Shown: positions 1-9,399, numbered from the stretch's first letter. The stretch: DNA of 64,000 nt from Bradyrhizobium sp. Ghvi (GCF_900115265.1 NZ_FOVU01000010.1:124001-188000); one strand, 5' to 3'. The notes: generated by a model from the sequence alone, not told the origin. A program made the numbers and translations.

Positions 1-210
1 GAGACGTTCCCTGCTGAGCCCGGCTATCGCGTCACAGGATGCAGCTGGCATGTCGAGACCGCAAATGGAGCCAGCAATATCGCTTGCGCGATTAACGACG
101 GCGGAGCGCAGGCGCGATTCACCTACAAGCTCACCAGCGGACCTGCTGTGGACAGGTACCGCGGATGGTTGGGGGCTACGGTCAATGTGTCTCAGGTGCT
201 CGCGAAGTAG
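1..210 (+). CDS. C-terminal fragment of an unidentified protein (runs off left edge)
   Basis: Frame 1 is open from the first base to a TAG at 208-210, giving 69 residues with no start inside the window. The fragment has a mixed, non-repetitive composition with two cysteines and beta-rich stretches such as QARFTYKLTSG and GATVNVSQVLAK. It ends 10 bases before the next gene on the same strand, so the two may share a transcript. I do not recognise the family. It could be the tail of a secreted or surface protein, but that is only an impression from composition. Confidence 0.5.
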   Translation, partial: ETFPAEPGYRVTGCSWHVETANGASNIACAINDGGAQARFTYKLTSGPAVDRYRGWLGATVNVSQVLAK

Positions 211-220
211 GTGTCGATAG

Positions 221-1561
221 ATGGTCATGCTTGCATCGCAGATTCCGGCCTCGAGCCGTCTGCAAGGGATCGGACAGAGTTACTGGCACCTGCGGACAGT
301 GCTCATTGTTTTATTCTGCGCGCTCGCGACCGGTTGCGCCCACCAGGCTCCGGTCTCACAGCCGCTCAATTCGCACGTCCACAAGACTCCCCAGAAACAT
401 GGGAGCACGTTGAAGAGATACGGCTACCGCTACGGCCCTGGATACTACCACAATATCCGCCACTACCATGCCGACCGATCATGGCGGCGGACAACCGGTG
501 AGGCAAGCGAGGAGGCACCTCCCGGCAAAAGCACCACGGGAGCGGAGGTGGTGGTCAACAAGCCCGCGATCAAAGGCGTGGTACCAGTCTACTTTGCCAC
601 GGACCGAGAGGTGACCGGCGGACCCGGTCTGGAATTAGGCCAGATCTCCTACGGTCGGGCCGCTACCAATACCTTTGGCTGTGTGACGGTCAGCATTCCG
701 GTCGTCCACAAGATGGGCGAAGTGGAAGTTCCGGGAACGAGCTGGTGGGGAACCGAGGCGGAGCAGGATGGGAAACACTTCCGAATTCAGAAGCTCAGTC
801 GGCTTTCACGGGAAGAGTTTGCCGCCGCTATAGCTAATCCGGCCGATAGCCTGATGCTCTTTGTGCATGGCTACCATGTTGCGTTTCGAGATGCTGCCTT
901 CAAGGCTGCTCAAATCGCTTTTGACGCGAACTACAAAGGTCGCGTCATGATGTATTCCTGGCCCTCTAAGGGCGGATTACCGGACTATGACTATGACCGT
1001 GAGAGCGCGCTGTACGCCCCGGATGGACTGTTCGACCTTCTCCAACTCATCAAGAAGGAGGAGAAGGTCTCTAGGATCATCGTGATCGCGCATAGCCTGG
1101 GCAGCGAAGTCGTCTTAGGCGCGTTGCAGCAAGCTGCGCTAGGCCACACTTCGCTCGGGATTACCGAGTTGATTTTTGCGGCGCCCGACGTGGATCGCGA
1201 CGTTTATCTGCAGCGAGCGAGCCAGATCAAGGCAGCCGCGGGCGCGGTGACGCTGTATGCGTCCTCGACGGATCTCGCATTGCTCGCTTCCATGAAGAAA
1301 GCGCAATCCAAATCGCGGATGGGATTTGTGACCAAGAGCGGTCCAACTCTCGTGCCTGGTATCGAAACAATCGATGTTTCCGCCGTGGGAAGCGAGATGT
1401 TTGCTCTCAACCATAGTACGTACTCTACCAGCCGCGCGGTTCTCGATGACATTGGCCGGATTATCTCGTCTTCAGCGCATCTTAAGCCGCCGCAGCGGAC
1501 GCCAACTTTGCGCTCGATGCCGGACGAGGCCAACACCACTTATTGGATGTACCCATATTAA
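221..1561 (+). CDS. DUF900-type alpha/beta hydrolase, probable lipoprotein
   Basis: This 446-residue protein has a hydrophobic segment at about residues 26-38 followed by Cys39 in the context ALATGC, which fits a lipoprotein signal; a GTG at 299 would give a more usual short signal, so the start is uncertain. From about residue 120 it matches the DUF900 hydrolase family: the VYFATDR entry motif, the oxyanion strand LMLFVHGY, and the nucleophile elbow AHSLGS with Ser292. An Asp in AAPDVDRD and a His near residue 398 (ALNHSTY) complete a plausible triad. The substrate is unknown; the family contains esterase or lipase-like enzymes of the cell envelope. It lies in an integrase-bearing island and a second unrelated hydrolase (2796-4088) lies nearby. 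Confidence 0.8.
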   Translation: MVMLASQIPASSRLQGIGQSYWHLRTVLIVLFCALATGCAHQAPVSQPLNSHVHKTPQKHGSTLKRYGYRYGPGYYHNIRHYHADRSWRRTTGEASEEAPPGKSTTGAEVVVNKPAIKGVVPVYFATDREVTGGPGLELGQISYGRAATNTFGCVTVSIPVVHKMGEVEVPGTSWWGTEAEQDGKHFRIQKLSRLSREEFAAAIANPADSLMLFVHGYHVAFRDAAFKAAQIAFDANYKGRVMMYSWPSKGGLPDYDYDRESALYAPDGLFDLLQLIKKEEKVSRIIVIAHSLGSEVVLGALQQAALGHTSLGITELIFAAPDVDRDVYLQRASQIKAAAGAVTLYASSTDLALLASMKKAQSKSRMGFVTKSGPTLVPGIETIDVSAVGSEMFALNHSTYSTSRAVLDDIGRIISSSAHLKPPQRTPTLRSMPDEANTTYWMYPY

Positions 1562-1774
1562 GATTCCAGCAGGATCTTGTGCGGAGAAGCCATGTTTCGG
1601 ATGCGACCTTTCCCTCGCCAGGAGGCGCGATCATTACTGCGGGCCTTTAATAACTATCGAGATGCAGATCGCGACGCAATGTTCGCACACCTACGATAGC
1701 AGCACGGCACGATTCCGATGATGATCATTGCAACGCGGGGACAGATCTCACCAGTGGCTGGAAAACTACCGGTC

Positions 1775-1945
1775 TTAATTCCTCAATGGGGCCGCGATCT
1801 CGAACAAGGTGTCGCCTTGGTCGTCGTACACCGTCACGGAACGACCAGTGCGCGCCGCGATCTCGAGGGCCACGGCGCGGGCTTTTTCATCGTTGACCAA
1901 GTCGATCACGATGACGGTCGCGCGCGGGGCGTTGGTATGCCTCAC
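1775..1945 (-). CDS. small hypothetical protein, second gene of a two-gene unit
   Basis: The protein is about 56 residues, with a predicted beta-alpha-beta pattern: ATVIVIDLVN, then a helix rich in Ala/Glu, then GRSVTVYDDQGDTLFE. The GTG at 1945 shares one base with the TAG stop of the upstream gene, a usual layout for coupled translation, so I prefer it. A TTG at 1972 preceded by AGAGGA would add nine residues. Small proteins of this kind are frequent in Bradyrhizobium and I know of no function for them. The reading is supported by protein-like composition and by the paired gene at 1945-2136. Confidence 0.5.
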   Translation of the reverse strand: MRHTNAPRATVIVIDLVNDEKARAVALEIAARTGRSVTVYDDQGDTLFEIAAPLRN

Positions 1946-2136
1946 TAAAATGATGTCAGCGGCGGTACCCAAATCGGCTGTTCCTCTGCGGGGAATGGCT
2001 CTTTCGTCCTGCGGCCAAGGAAGGTGTCAGGCCGGGGCAGCTTGAGGACATCGGCGGCTCGCGCCAGCACTTCGCACATCCGGGTGTTGTGCTCAGTGAT
2101 CTCCGAAGCCAAATCCTGCACACGCGCAATGGCCAT
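1945..2136 (-). CDS. small hypothetical protein, first gene of a two-gene unit
   Basis: This 63-residue protein starts at an ATG with a good ribosome-binding site (AAAGGAG six bases upstream). The N-terminal part (VQDLASEITEHNTRMCEVL) should form an amphipathic helix, followed by a Pro-rich tail that includes FLGRRTKEPFP. It resembles short hypothetical proteins common in Bradyrhizobium but has no known function. Its stop touches the start of the next small gene, so the pair is probably translated together. It lies between the two island hydrolases, on the opposite strand. Confidence 0.55.
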   Translation of the reverse strand: MAIARVQDLASEITEHNTRMCEVLARAADVLKLPRPDTFLGRRTKEPFPAEEQPIWVPPLTSF

Positions 2137-2795
2137 GACTGCACTCCTTTGCTTTGCAAACGTAGGCGCTATCCGTCTCTCAGCCAGCGACGCCTACGAG
2201 CAGAGCCTCGGCCGGTGATGTTCCAATAACTAACACGGTGCGCTTTGGTTCAGAAATGAACCTTGGGCCTCTAGAACAAAGGGACACCACCGGATCAAAC
2301 ACGGACGGTAACCCGACGGTGCTTTTGCTGGTGAGACCGGGTGGCGAGAGAACGTCAACATGGTGGCCTGTCTACTCCTCTTTCGGTTCGATTAAGTTCG
2401 TCATCGTTCGCCGCTCTCGATGTGCTGGAAGAATGCGTAAATTGCCCCAAACGGCAGGAATTGTGCGTCCGTTTCTACTATGAGACTACGTTTGAGAGTC
2501 GCCGCTCTAATTCTATGCGTCGACTTAAGTGAGATTATCGTCGGCCAGAGTTGCAGTATAGCTGATCTCGCTTTCGCAAAAAGCTATGCTTGAGCAAGAT
2601 CTGGGAGAGTTGACCTTCGTCCAGCGCTTCTGAGCATCGTCTCATCGTGGGGATTGCTGGGCGAGCCGTGAGCGGACTTTTGGGACCTTGGCGCCGAAGA
2701 ACCAGTCCGCGGGGCGCAGTCTTGGATTGTGAGTCATAATCAATCAGCCACTGAGAGTATACTGATATCGCGCGAGATTGCGCGGCGGGGGACGC
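2137..2795. other. 659-bp region without a convincing gene
   Basis: Reading frames here are short and their translations are not protein-like. The sequence is more AT-rich than the chromosomal part of the window. It must contain the divergent promoters of the small gene pair (leftward) and of the DUF2235 gene (rightward), but I cannot place them with confidence. Confidence 0.4.
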
Positions 2796-4088
2796 ATGAA
2801 GCGGGTGTTGAAAATTTTAGAGAGGGTGCTCGGCTACGGGGTCCTCATTGGCATGATCGTCGCTGTCGTCGTGATCGTCGGTCAGCCACAGACCACCGGC
2901 GGAAACCAAGAGGCGTTCTCCGGACCCTCTAATCAGAAAAAGAGGCTCGCGATTTTTCTCGACGGCACCTGGAACGCGGTGAATAGCAATACCAACGTCT
3001 GGCGCATGAGAGCCTTGTGCGCTCCCAAAGACGCTACCGGAATGCCGCAACTGATCTATTATGAAGTCGGCGTGAATGGCTTCCTTGGCGGCGTCTTTGG
3101 TAAAGGCCTTGATGAGAACATCCGGCTTGCGTACGAGTGGCTCGTTGAGAACTACAGTGACGGAGATGAGATATTCATCTTTGGCTTCAGTCGCGGAGCT
3201 TACACCGCCCGAAGTCTGGCGGGGCTGATCGCAAAGCTCGGAGTTTTAAAGCCGGGCTCGCCAATTGGCATCACTCAGTTGTATGACCGTTATAAGCGAG
3301 GGAACGAGGAGACGATCTGGCGTCTGGCTGAGCTACAGAGCTCCGGAAACCTTCAGAATATTACGACCGAAGAGCGGTGGTTGCTGAAGTACTCGCAACG
3401 GGCTGACGTGAAGATGGTGGGTGTCTGGGACACCGTCGGCTCGCTTGGTCTCAAAGCATTTAGCATCGAGGGGATTAGCAGGTCGACCTTCGATTTCCTC
3501 GAAACAGGCCTTCGAATTCATATCCTCAACGGATATCATGCCCTGGCCATCGATGAACATCGGGGCGATTTCGCGCCGACGCTCTGGGACGTCCACCATC
3601 CGAAGGATCCCAAAGCAGTCATAGCAGCTCCCAGGGCCATCTCCAGCGTCGAGCAACGCTGGTTCGTCGGCGCGCACGCCAACGTAGGAGGTGGATACGC
3701 GACCGACCTATTGCCTCAGGTGCCGTTGCGCTGGATCATGAAGAAGGCCCAGTCGCAAGGACTCGCATTCCGCAGCGATGTGGATCTGGATGGTGACGGA
3801 CTGGCGGCGCCGCTTGCAGATTCCTACAAAGAGTTTGCCTACGGCCTATACTCTAGGGGCACCAAGCCGTTCTATCGGACGATCGGCCAAGAGCCAGATG
3901 TCCGCGATGACGGGACCCATGTGAATGTAAACGAGACGATTGACAAGTCTGTATTCGACCGCTGGCGGGCGGATACGTCGTATCGTCCCAGGAATCTCGT
4001 TGAATGGGCCGATCGGAAACGCGTGGACCCTGCCAACCTGACAAACTCTGTTCGCGCAGACGACCCGGCTGTCAGCGCTCCGGATTGA
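2796..4088 (+). CDS. DUF2235 alpha/beta hydrolase (Tle1-like phospholipase fold)
   Basis: The ATG at 2796 follows CGGGGGA, giving 430 residues; a TTG at 2778 is possible but has no better site. A membrane segment spans about residues 13-30 (GVLIGMIVAVVVIVG), so the protein is probably anchored in the inner membrane or exported. The family signature FLDGTWN is at about residues 53-59, and the nucleophile elbow GFSRGAYTAR holds Ser132. DUF2235 includes type VI phospholipase effectors of the Tle1 group, but no secretion gene, VgrG or immunity gene is visible here, so the role is open. It is one of two hydrolases in the island and has no obvious operon partner. Confidence 0.8.
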   Translation: MKRVLKILERVLGYGVLIGMIVAVVVIVGQPQTTGGNQEAFSGPSNQKKRLAIFLDGTWNAVNSNTNVWRMRALCAPKDATGMPQLIYYEVGVNGFLGGVFGKGLDENIRLAYEWLVENYSDGDEIFIFGFSRGAYTARSLAGLIAKLGVLKPGSPIGITQLYDRYKRGNEETIWRLAELQSSGNLQNITTEERWLLKYSQRADVKMVGVWDTVGSLGLKAFSIEGISRSTFDFLETGLRIHILNGYHALAIDEHRGDFAPTLWDVHHPKDPKAVIAAPRAISSVEQRWFVGAHANVGGGYATDLLPQVPLRWIMKKAQSQGLAFRSDVDLDGDGLAAPLADSYKEFAYGLYSRGTKPFYRTIGQEPDVRDDGTHVNVNETIDKSVFDRWRADTSYRPRNLVEWADRKRVDPANLTNSVRADDPAVSAPD

Positions 4089-4463
4089 GCTTATGGATCG
4101 CCGCAGTCACGCCTGTTGATGCTGAGCCCGTGAGGGGTGGAGGATATAGTGGAACACGGCAGGTAACGGCGGATCCAGCGATATCAGGTGGCGAGCAAAT
4201 TTGCTGGTCAACCCTGCTGCATCTGGCCGGCCACTATGTCGCCGTCCCTGGATCCCTGCGCGCACTCTCTCGCAGAAAGTTCGCACATCACTTAGAGCCG
4301 ATCCACGTCTCGGCCCCCTTGCTCGCTACGCTAACCTACGCGATTGGCGCGAGGGCGCACTCAATTGTGCGACTAAGGAGCCTAGCGCCTTTATGCTAAG
4401 GTTGGCGTTTGCGATGGTAGTGGGACTGCTCGTGCAAGCCCCCACAACATCCGACAAGTGTCG
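4089..4463. other. 375-bp region without a convincing gene
   Basis: No reading frame in this stretch gives a recognisable or protein-like product. It lies upstream of the excisionase-like gene and integrase and probably holds their promoter. Confidence 0.4.
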
Positions 4464-4823
4464 ATGTCAAATCGTACGCAACCTGAAATTACACCCAACA
4501 CTCCTCTTCGCCTTGCTGATGCCGCGAAGATCGCGTTTCCTTTGGGAGGAATGACGGTCGCGGGCTTGCGTCGTGAGCGTGATCGTAACCGATTGGTTGT
4601 TGAGAAGATTGCCGGCAAGGAATTTACAACGCTGGCTCATATCGAACGGATGCGAGAGCTATGCCGCGAAGAAGCAAGGGCGTCAGACTTCAGCTTAAGG
4701 CCGCTCGCCGAAACAAGAGCGGAAAGATCACCCACCAAGCGACCTGGATCATCAGAGACAACGGCCGGGATGTCGGCACAGGCTGCGCTGCAGATGAGAT
4801 TGCGGCCGCGGAGGAAAAGTTAA
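4464..4823 (+). CDS. excisionase-like small DNA-binding protein paired with integrase
   Basis: The 119-residue protein begins at ATG 4464 (GTG at 4458 is an alternative). Residues about 15-45 (RLADAAKIAFP, then MTVAGLRRERDRNRL) look like a winged-helix region of the kind seen in proteins encoded just before tyrosine integrases in Bradyrhizobium islands. By position it may direct excision or control the integrase. Its last 163 bases overlap the integrase gene in another frame. The C-terminal part (SETTAGMSAQAAL) still resembles tails I associate with this family, so the overlap may be real rather than a frameshift. Confidence 0.6.
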   Translation: MSNRTQPEITPNTPLRLADAAKIAFPLGGMTVAGLRRERDRNRLVVEKIAGKEFTTLAHIERMRELCREEARASDFSLRPLAETRAERSPTKRPGSSETTAGMSAQAALQMRLRPRRKS

Positions 4824-5899
4824 GGGATTACATAACGTCCAAACACACCCCCACGCGACGAATTCGCCATATCGACGATATCGCCGTCGCGGACGTCCTC
4901 TCCACCTATTTGGATGCACAATTGGACAAGCTTCGCGCCCGTTTCAATGTCGGTAGTGAGAGGGAAGATGCCATTCCCGATATCCGCAAGTGCAAAAAGC
5001 GGATCGAGCGGTTGAACGACTGGTGGGGAGCAAAAATGCTGGGCGAGGTAAATGGGGAGGCCTGTCGGTCGTACGCCAAGAATCGCGCCAAGAGGGGGGG
5101 CGCACGCCGAGACCTTGAGGACCTCCGCGCGGCCATTGGTCACCATGCGGCCGAAGGATTTCATCGGGAAATTGTGAAGGTGTCCCTGCCGGATAAGGGC
5201 GAACCGCGAGACAGGTGGCTGACCCGCAGCGATGCCGCCAAACTGGTTTGGGTCTGTTGGCGCTATCGCGAGATGCAAAAAAAATCGCGCCGTCCGATGG
5301 ACGACGTGAAGGTCCCCACCAGCAAGCGTCCCCTTCGCCATCTTGCTCGGTTCATTCTGTTGGGCATCTATAGCGGAACCCGTGCGGGAGCTATTGCAGC
5401 AGCATCTCCCATTCCGGCGATAGGTCGCTCCTATGTCGACCTAGAGCGCGGCCGCTACTACCGCCTGAAGCAGGGCAGCGCGAAAACCAACAAACGCCAA
5501 CCGACCGTGCCGATCCCCTTGCGGTTGCTCGCCCACCTGCGGCGCTGGCACCGAGCTAATCCAGAGGCGAAGCATTTCGTGGAGTACAACGGGAAGGCTG
5601 TGACCTCAGTCAAGACGGCATTCAAGAGTGCTGTCAGGCTCGCAGGGCTCGGCCCGGGAATCTCCCCTCACACTTTGCGACATACCGCCGCGACTTGGCT
5701 TATGCAGCGAGGGGCGGATCCGTGGCAGGCAGCGGGCTATCTCGGAATGTCGCTTGAAGTGCTGCTCAATACTTACGGCCATCATCATCCCGACTATTTG
5801 TCCGATGCCGTGGAAAAAATCGCCAGTCGCGATTCCGCTGGGGAAAGAAAAGCGCACGTATCTGGTGCGGTGATTCCGATGCGGCGAAATCGCGACTGA
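4661..5899 (+). CDS. tyrosine recombinase / site-specific integrase
   Basis: The 412-residue protein has an N-terminal DNA-binding arm, a SAM-like core-binding domain (about 85-165) and a C-terminal catalytic domain. Catalytic residues can be seen: Arg241 in SGTRAGA, the HxxR box His337-Arg340 in PHTLRHTAATW, and nucleophile Tyr372 in LLNTYGHHH. Its length is normal for integrases of Bradyrhizobium islands. The gene ends 17 bases before a tRNA 3'-end remnant (5917-5954), and its 3' end is repeated beside the intact tRNA at 9280-9361, so it probably drove integration at the tRNA-CAU locus. Its catalytic residues are intact, so it may be active. Confidence 0.9.
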   Translation: MPRRSKGVRLQLKAARRNKSGKITHQATWIIRDNGRDVGTGCAADEIAAAEEKLRDYITSKHTPTRRIRHIDDIAVADVLSTYLDAQLDKLRARFNVGSEREDAIPDIRKCKKRIERLNDWWGAKMLGEVNGEACRSYAKNRAKRGGARRDLEDLRAAIGHHAAEGFHREIVKVSLPDKGEPRDRWLTRSDAAKLVWVCWRYREMQKKSRRPMDDVKVPTSKRPLRHLARFILLGIYSGTRAGAIAAASPIPAIGRSYVDLERGRYYRLKQGSAKTNKRQPTVPIPLRLLAHLRRWHRANPEAKHFVEYNGKAVTSVKTAFKSAVRLAGLGPGISPHTLRHTAATWLMQRGADPWQAAGYLGMSLEVLLNTYGHHHPDYLSDAVEKIASRDSAGERKAHVSGAVIPMRRNRD

Positions 5900-5954
5900 T
5901 AAGTTACCGACTTATTTGGTGGGCCGGGCAGGACTCAAACCTGAAACCAGACCG
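5847..5954. repeat. att-type direct repeat, copy A: integrase 3' end plus tRNA 3' remnant
   Basis: This segment matches 9280-9399 in the same orientation. It holds the last codons of the intact integrase and then, at 5917-5954, a degraded copy of the tRNA 3' end in minus orientation, including TGG for the CCA end and the T-arm. Several substitutions in the T-arm and the missing remainder show that this is not a working tRNA. It most likely marks the junction of one integrated element with the next. Confidence 0.75.
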
Positions 5955-6285
5955 GAGCGACGAGATAACGTGCGGGTCAATGATTTACTCTGTTTCCCAT
6001 TTATTTCGTTCGCGTTCGTTGCGCTTTGATCAGGTTATTTCTGCTCGAAACTGATGCGGTTTGTGACGGCGCTCACCAGCAAAGGCCGGCCACATAGAGC
6101 ATGTCGGGGTCGAGACGACCGTGATCTTGGCGCGGCCACGGAAGCTGATTATTGAAAGCGCGAATAGAGCCCTCGAGATTGATGCGTGCCGCTCCTAGGC
6201 AGCGAAGGGCGGCAAGAGCAATGTCGGTATCTGGAGAAGGCATTATGGAGCACTGCTTCGTGGAAGGTCTTGTATCTGCGTTCGA
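5955..6285. other. 331-bp region without a gene
   Basis: This lies between the tRNA remnant and the stop of the serine recombinase. No frame gives a protein-like product and no repeat was seen. Confidence 0.4.
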
Positions 6286-7917
6286 TCAGTGCCGCGCGGG
6301 CGCTCTTTTGGTCTTGGGCTGCTTTCGTCTCGATCGCTTGTCGTGCGGCGCTGGGGAGGAACGACCTGCCCCAACTACTCGCCCGACGATCGCTCGTGCC
6401 AGGCCGTCAGCGGTTTCGAAGCTAGGTATCCCACGGCGAATGCGGGCCCTTTCAGAAAACGTCATGGTTCGTTTTACCTTCCCGTCGGTGGGCAGCAGTA
6501 CGTAATCGAGCACCGACTTGTTATGCTCAGCCATCCTGGGTGCGGCAATCCAGCCGAGAGGCAGGCGTGTCCCACGTTTTATAGACCAGTACGGTGCGCG
6601 GTCTTGCCTTCCGCACCAGAGGGCTACTCGAATTGAGATGTTGATCGATCCGTTCACGCGCAAGGAACCGGTCCCGACGCGAGAGGCAGCTTGGCCTCCG
6701 GCCTTTCTAATGGCCATGGCGATTGCCGAGGCGAGCTTAGCCTTTTCCTCGGCCCACTGCGGACGTGAGTTGAGAAACTCATAGTTTCGGTTGGGAGCGT
6801 AGCCGATCAGCCGATACACGTTCATCATGCCACCGAAGTGGTTTTGATAGGTAGAGGCGCAAGGAAGGCCTACCGTGCTGGCTAAGATAGCAGAGCTCAG
6901 GCGTCCCTCCGTGAGCAGCGTCTTGCGTAGACGGGCAAGCATCTCCTCTTCAGTGAGGTCGACACGCCGTTCTTCAATGATCTTGCTTACCTTCAAGAAG
7001 GTTTCGCGTTCGACGATTGGCTCGATACATCCCTCGCTTGTGATCCAAAGTTCGGGAGGATTGCAGGTGCTGTTCCGCCGCAGCTTGCGTGATCGGCGGT
7101 TGAAGGTCATATTTCCAATGTAGTTCTCGTTTCTCGGCACTGCATTAACCGCTGCCCGCGTCCACCGAATTCCCGTGCTCGTGAGTCGGCCCTCCGGTTT
7201 AGCTCCCGGGCGATAATCACTTCAGACTTTACCTGCAGAAATCGCTCGAAGATCCACTTCACCACGGCTACTGCCGGGGCGCACTCGGACGTGATCAGTT
7301 GAGAGGTATTTCTGATCACCGTTCTTCAGCACGCCTCGCGAGCGCCGACTCTGATCGACAATTTCTCGCAAGAGGGCATAACCGGGGCGACCTCCGACTT
7401 TAAAGCCAAGTCGGGCGAACCGACACTGCGCAGCGTGAACCTTTACCGAAAGCTCGCGACTGTATTCCGCTGCCATTACGCGCTTAATGTTCTTGATGAT
7501 GCTGGAGAGCACGCTGCCGTCATTGTCAAACTGCTCCGCACAATACGCGATGTTGATGCCCGCCTGTTTGCAGAGGAATTCGTAATACGCGCTCTCGTCG
7601 GCATTCTGAAAGCGGCCCCAACGGCTTACGTCATAGACCAGAATATGACCAAAATCGGCTTCTCCTGCTTGGACATCCTTGATGAGCTGTATAAGGCCGG
7701 CCCTATTCTTGATGGCCAGGCCGCTCTCTCCCTCGTCGCGATAGGTTCGTACAATCGTCAGATTATGGGCGTGCGCGTATGCTGCAATCACGGCAGCCTG
7801 ATTTTCAATCGAGTATTGCTGCCGTTGTGTCGACATGCGCACATACTGTGCGGCTCTCATGCCGAGCTGCGATTTTACCGGGTGAGCCTTATATATCTCG
7901 AGCGCGTTGGCCATCAT
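6286..7917 (-). pseudogene. large serine recombinase, disrupted by two compensating frameshifts
   Basis: Read on the minus strand, the N-terminal part (7917 to about 7260) has a resolvase catalytic domain: AAQYVRMST with candidate nucleophile Ser29, then DEGESGL and YDVSRWGR. After GDQKYLSTDHVRVRPG the frame shifts by one; the recombinase reading continues in another frame (VVKWIFERF, IIARELNRR) and returns to the first frame near 7140 (RNENYIGNM, typical of the recombinase domain). The total of about 543 codons is normal for this family. The two shifts cancel, leaving about 35-40 residues out of frame. They could be real decay or two sequencing errors. The element containing it lies between the two att-type repeats. 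Confidence 0.75.
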
Positions 7918-8764
7918 TCTCGCTCCCGAACGTTACACCGGATCGAATCATTATACGACATTGCAGCAAGAATTACTTCGATTGGAAGAATAGCCCCTCT
8001 GCTGCTGTGATGTAGGTTCGGCGAACCCCTCGCTTCGCAAGCCGCGTTCCCAAGGAGCTTGTTCGAGGGGCATCTACAACGCCCAATCGCGAAGAGCGCG
8101 CGCCGACATCTAACTTGTCTTCGCTGCTGCGTTCATTCGGGGCGTCTCGCTCGCCGATGTTTCACTCGCGCGCTTCTGTGGGTACACTATGTGAACGACC
8201 GTGTGATGCGCATGGCTACTCGACGAACGTCCCGTGCTTTCCGTTCTTGATCTGCGTGATGCGTCCGGAGCTGATCGGTCGGTCCGGCTTGTTGAAGTTG
8301 TAATAGATGACGTCGTTTCGCCAGTCCGGCTCTCGGCACGGACCTCGCGCCGGTCGGCGCAGGCGGCTCGCAAAATGTGCATTGAAGCTGGTGCTGCCGG
8401 AGGATGTATGCTCTCGCAAGAGGTGTGACGCTACCTTGCTGACCCGGGCGGGCATTCAGGGCATGTATGCCCTCGATTTGAGGACTTCGCGCATTTCGGC
8501 ACCGGCATCTTGCGGGGAGACCCCGCACCGCGGATCCGCATAGCTTAATCAAAAGGGCGTCTGCGTCTATTTGCAGGGGTGGATTTGCTCGTCCTAGACT
8601 GGACAACGTGTCGAATGCCATTGCGCTGCCTGCGGCGCCAATGCTCAATTGCCGGCATTATGATCTTCGGCATGTCTATGAGCAGCAGAATGCTGATATC
8701 ATCATGGTGCCCCTGATGATCGATGGTGCCGGATATGCAGGAGCCGTTTTGCCGACCCTACCCG
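7918..8764. other. 847-bp degraded region with a possible gene scrap
   Basis: No intact gene is evident. On the minus strand, about 8340 down to 8217, one frame reads in a protein-like way (WRNDVIYYNFNKPDRP and then GRITQIKNGKHG before a TAG), which may be the tail of a lost gene; I cannot name it. The rest looks like decayed island sequence. The promoter of the serine recombinase should lie near 7918-8000. Confidence 0.35.
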
Positions 8765-8902
8765 CTAGGCTCGCGCAGCGCCATCTTTCTTGGCGAAAAG
8801 AGGCGCCGCGCTGTCCACCACCTCTTTCGGAAGTTTCCTTAATTGCTCTGCGTCGAACGGCAGGTGGGTCAGATAGTTCGCCACCAGAGCGCCTACGGCT
8901 TT
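8765..8902 (-). pseudogene. remnant of an unidentified protein C-terminus
   Basis: A minus-strand frame ending in TAG at 8765-8767 encodes a protein-like stretch including VANYLTHLPFDAEQLRKLP and VVDSAAPLFAKKDGAARA. An in-frame stop lies just upstream and there is no start, so this is a fragment at best. I do not recognise the family. It fits the picture of a decaying island between the att repeats. Confidence 0.3.
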
Positions 8903-9279
8903 AACCTATGCTGCATCTCGTTGGCGCGCATCATAGCTCCGAAACAGCGGGTTTGGACACAAGCTATGGCTCTCCCGTCGTGCGGACAGAGAGGCGATCA
9001 AACGCGTTCCGTTGATTGGAGCCCGGATCATGCGGGCTCTCGACGGCTTCGCAATCTTGGGTTCTCGGATCCGGATTCTCGGGACCAACCCGATCTACGG
9101 TTATGAGGCCTCTTCCGGCGATGGTTCGACGCCACGAGACGGCACAATACGAATTGCAGGAGCACGCGTTTCCGCTTCGAACAAGGAAGGTACTCGAATG
9201 CGTTCCCTTTAGCCGTGACACACCAACAGTGGCGTGGAACGATTGGTCTGGATCAAACCCATCGCGATGGCCGGTGAAC
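8903..9279. other. 377-bp region of island debris
   Basis: No gene is supported. The last part, from about 9222 up to the repeat at 9280, is open in frame with the integrase tail remnant, so it may be further degraded coding sequence, but I cannot align it to the intact integrase by eye. Confidence 0.3.
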
Positions 9280-9399
9280 GAAAAGCGCACGTATCTGGTG
9301 CGGTTTCTGGTGCGGTGATTCCGATCCGGCGAAATGGAGACTGATAAGTTGTTGATTTCATTGGTGGGCCCGGCAGGACTCGAACCTGCAACCAGACCG
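9280..9399. repeat. att-type direct repeat, copy B: integrase 3' remnant next to intact tRNA
   Basis: This is the second copy of the segment at 5847-5954. It holds an integrase tail remnant (frame reading GERKAHVSGAV to RRNGD and a stop) that carries a 12-base tandem duplication absent from copy A, followed directly by the 3' half of the intact tRNA. It shows that an earlier element with a similar integrase used the same tRNA as its attachment site. Confidence 0.75.

Noticed and set aside
8216..8455. 79-codon minus-strand frame in the island debris
   Set aside because: Only the last 35-40 residues look protein-like and the start is not supported; noted as possible remnant within the region entry rather than as a gene.
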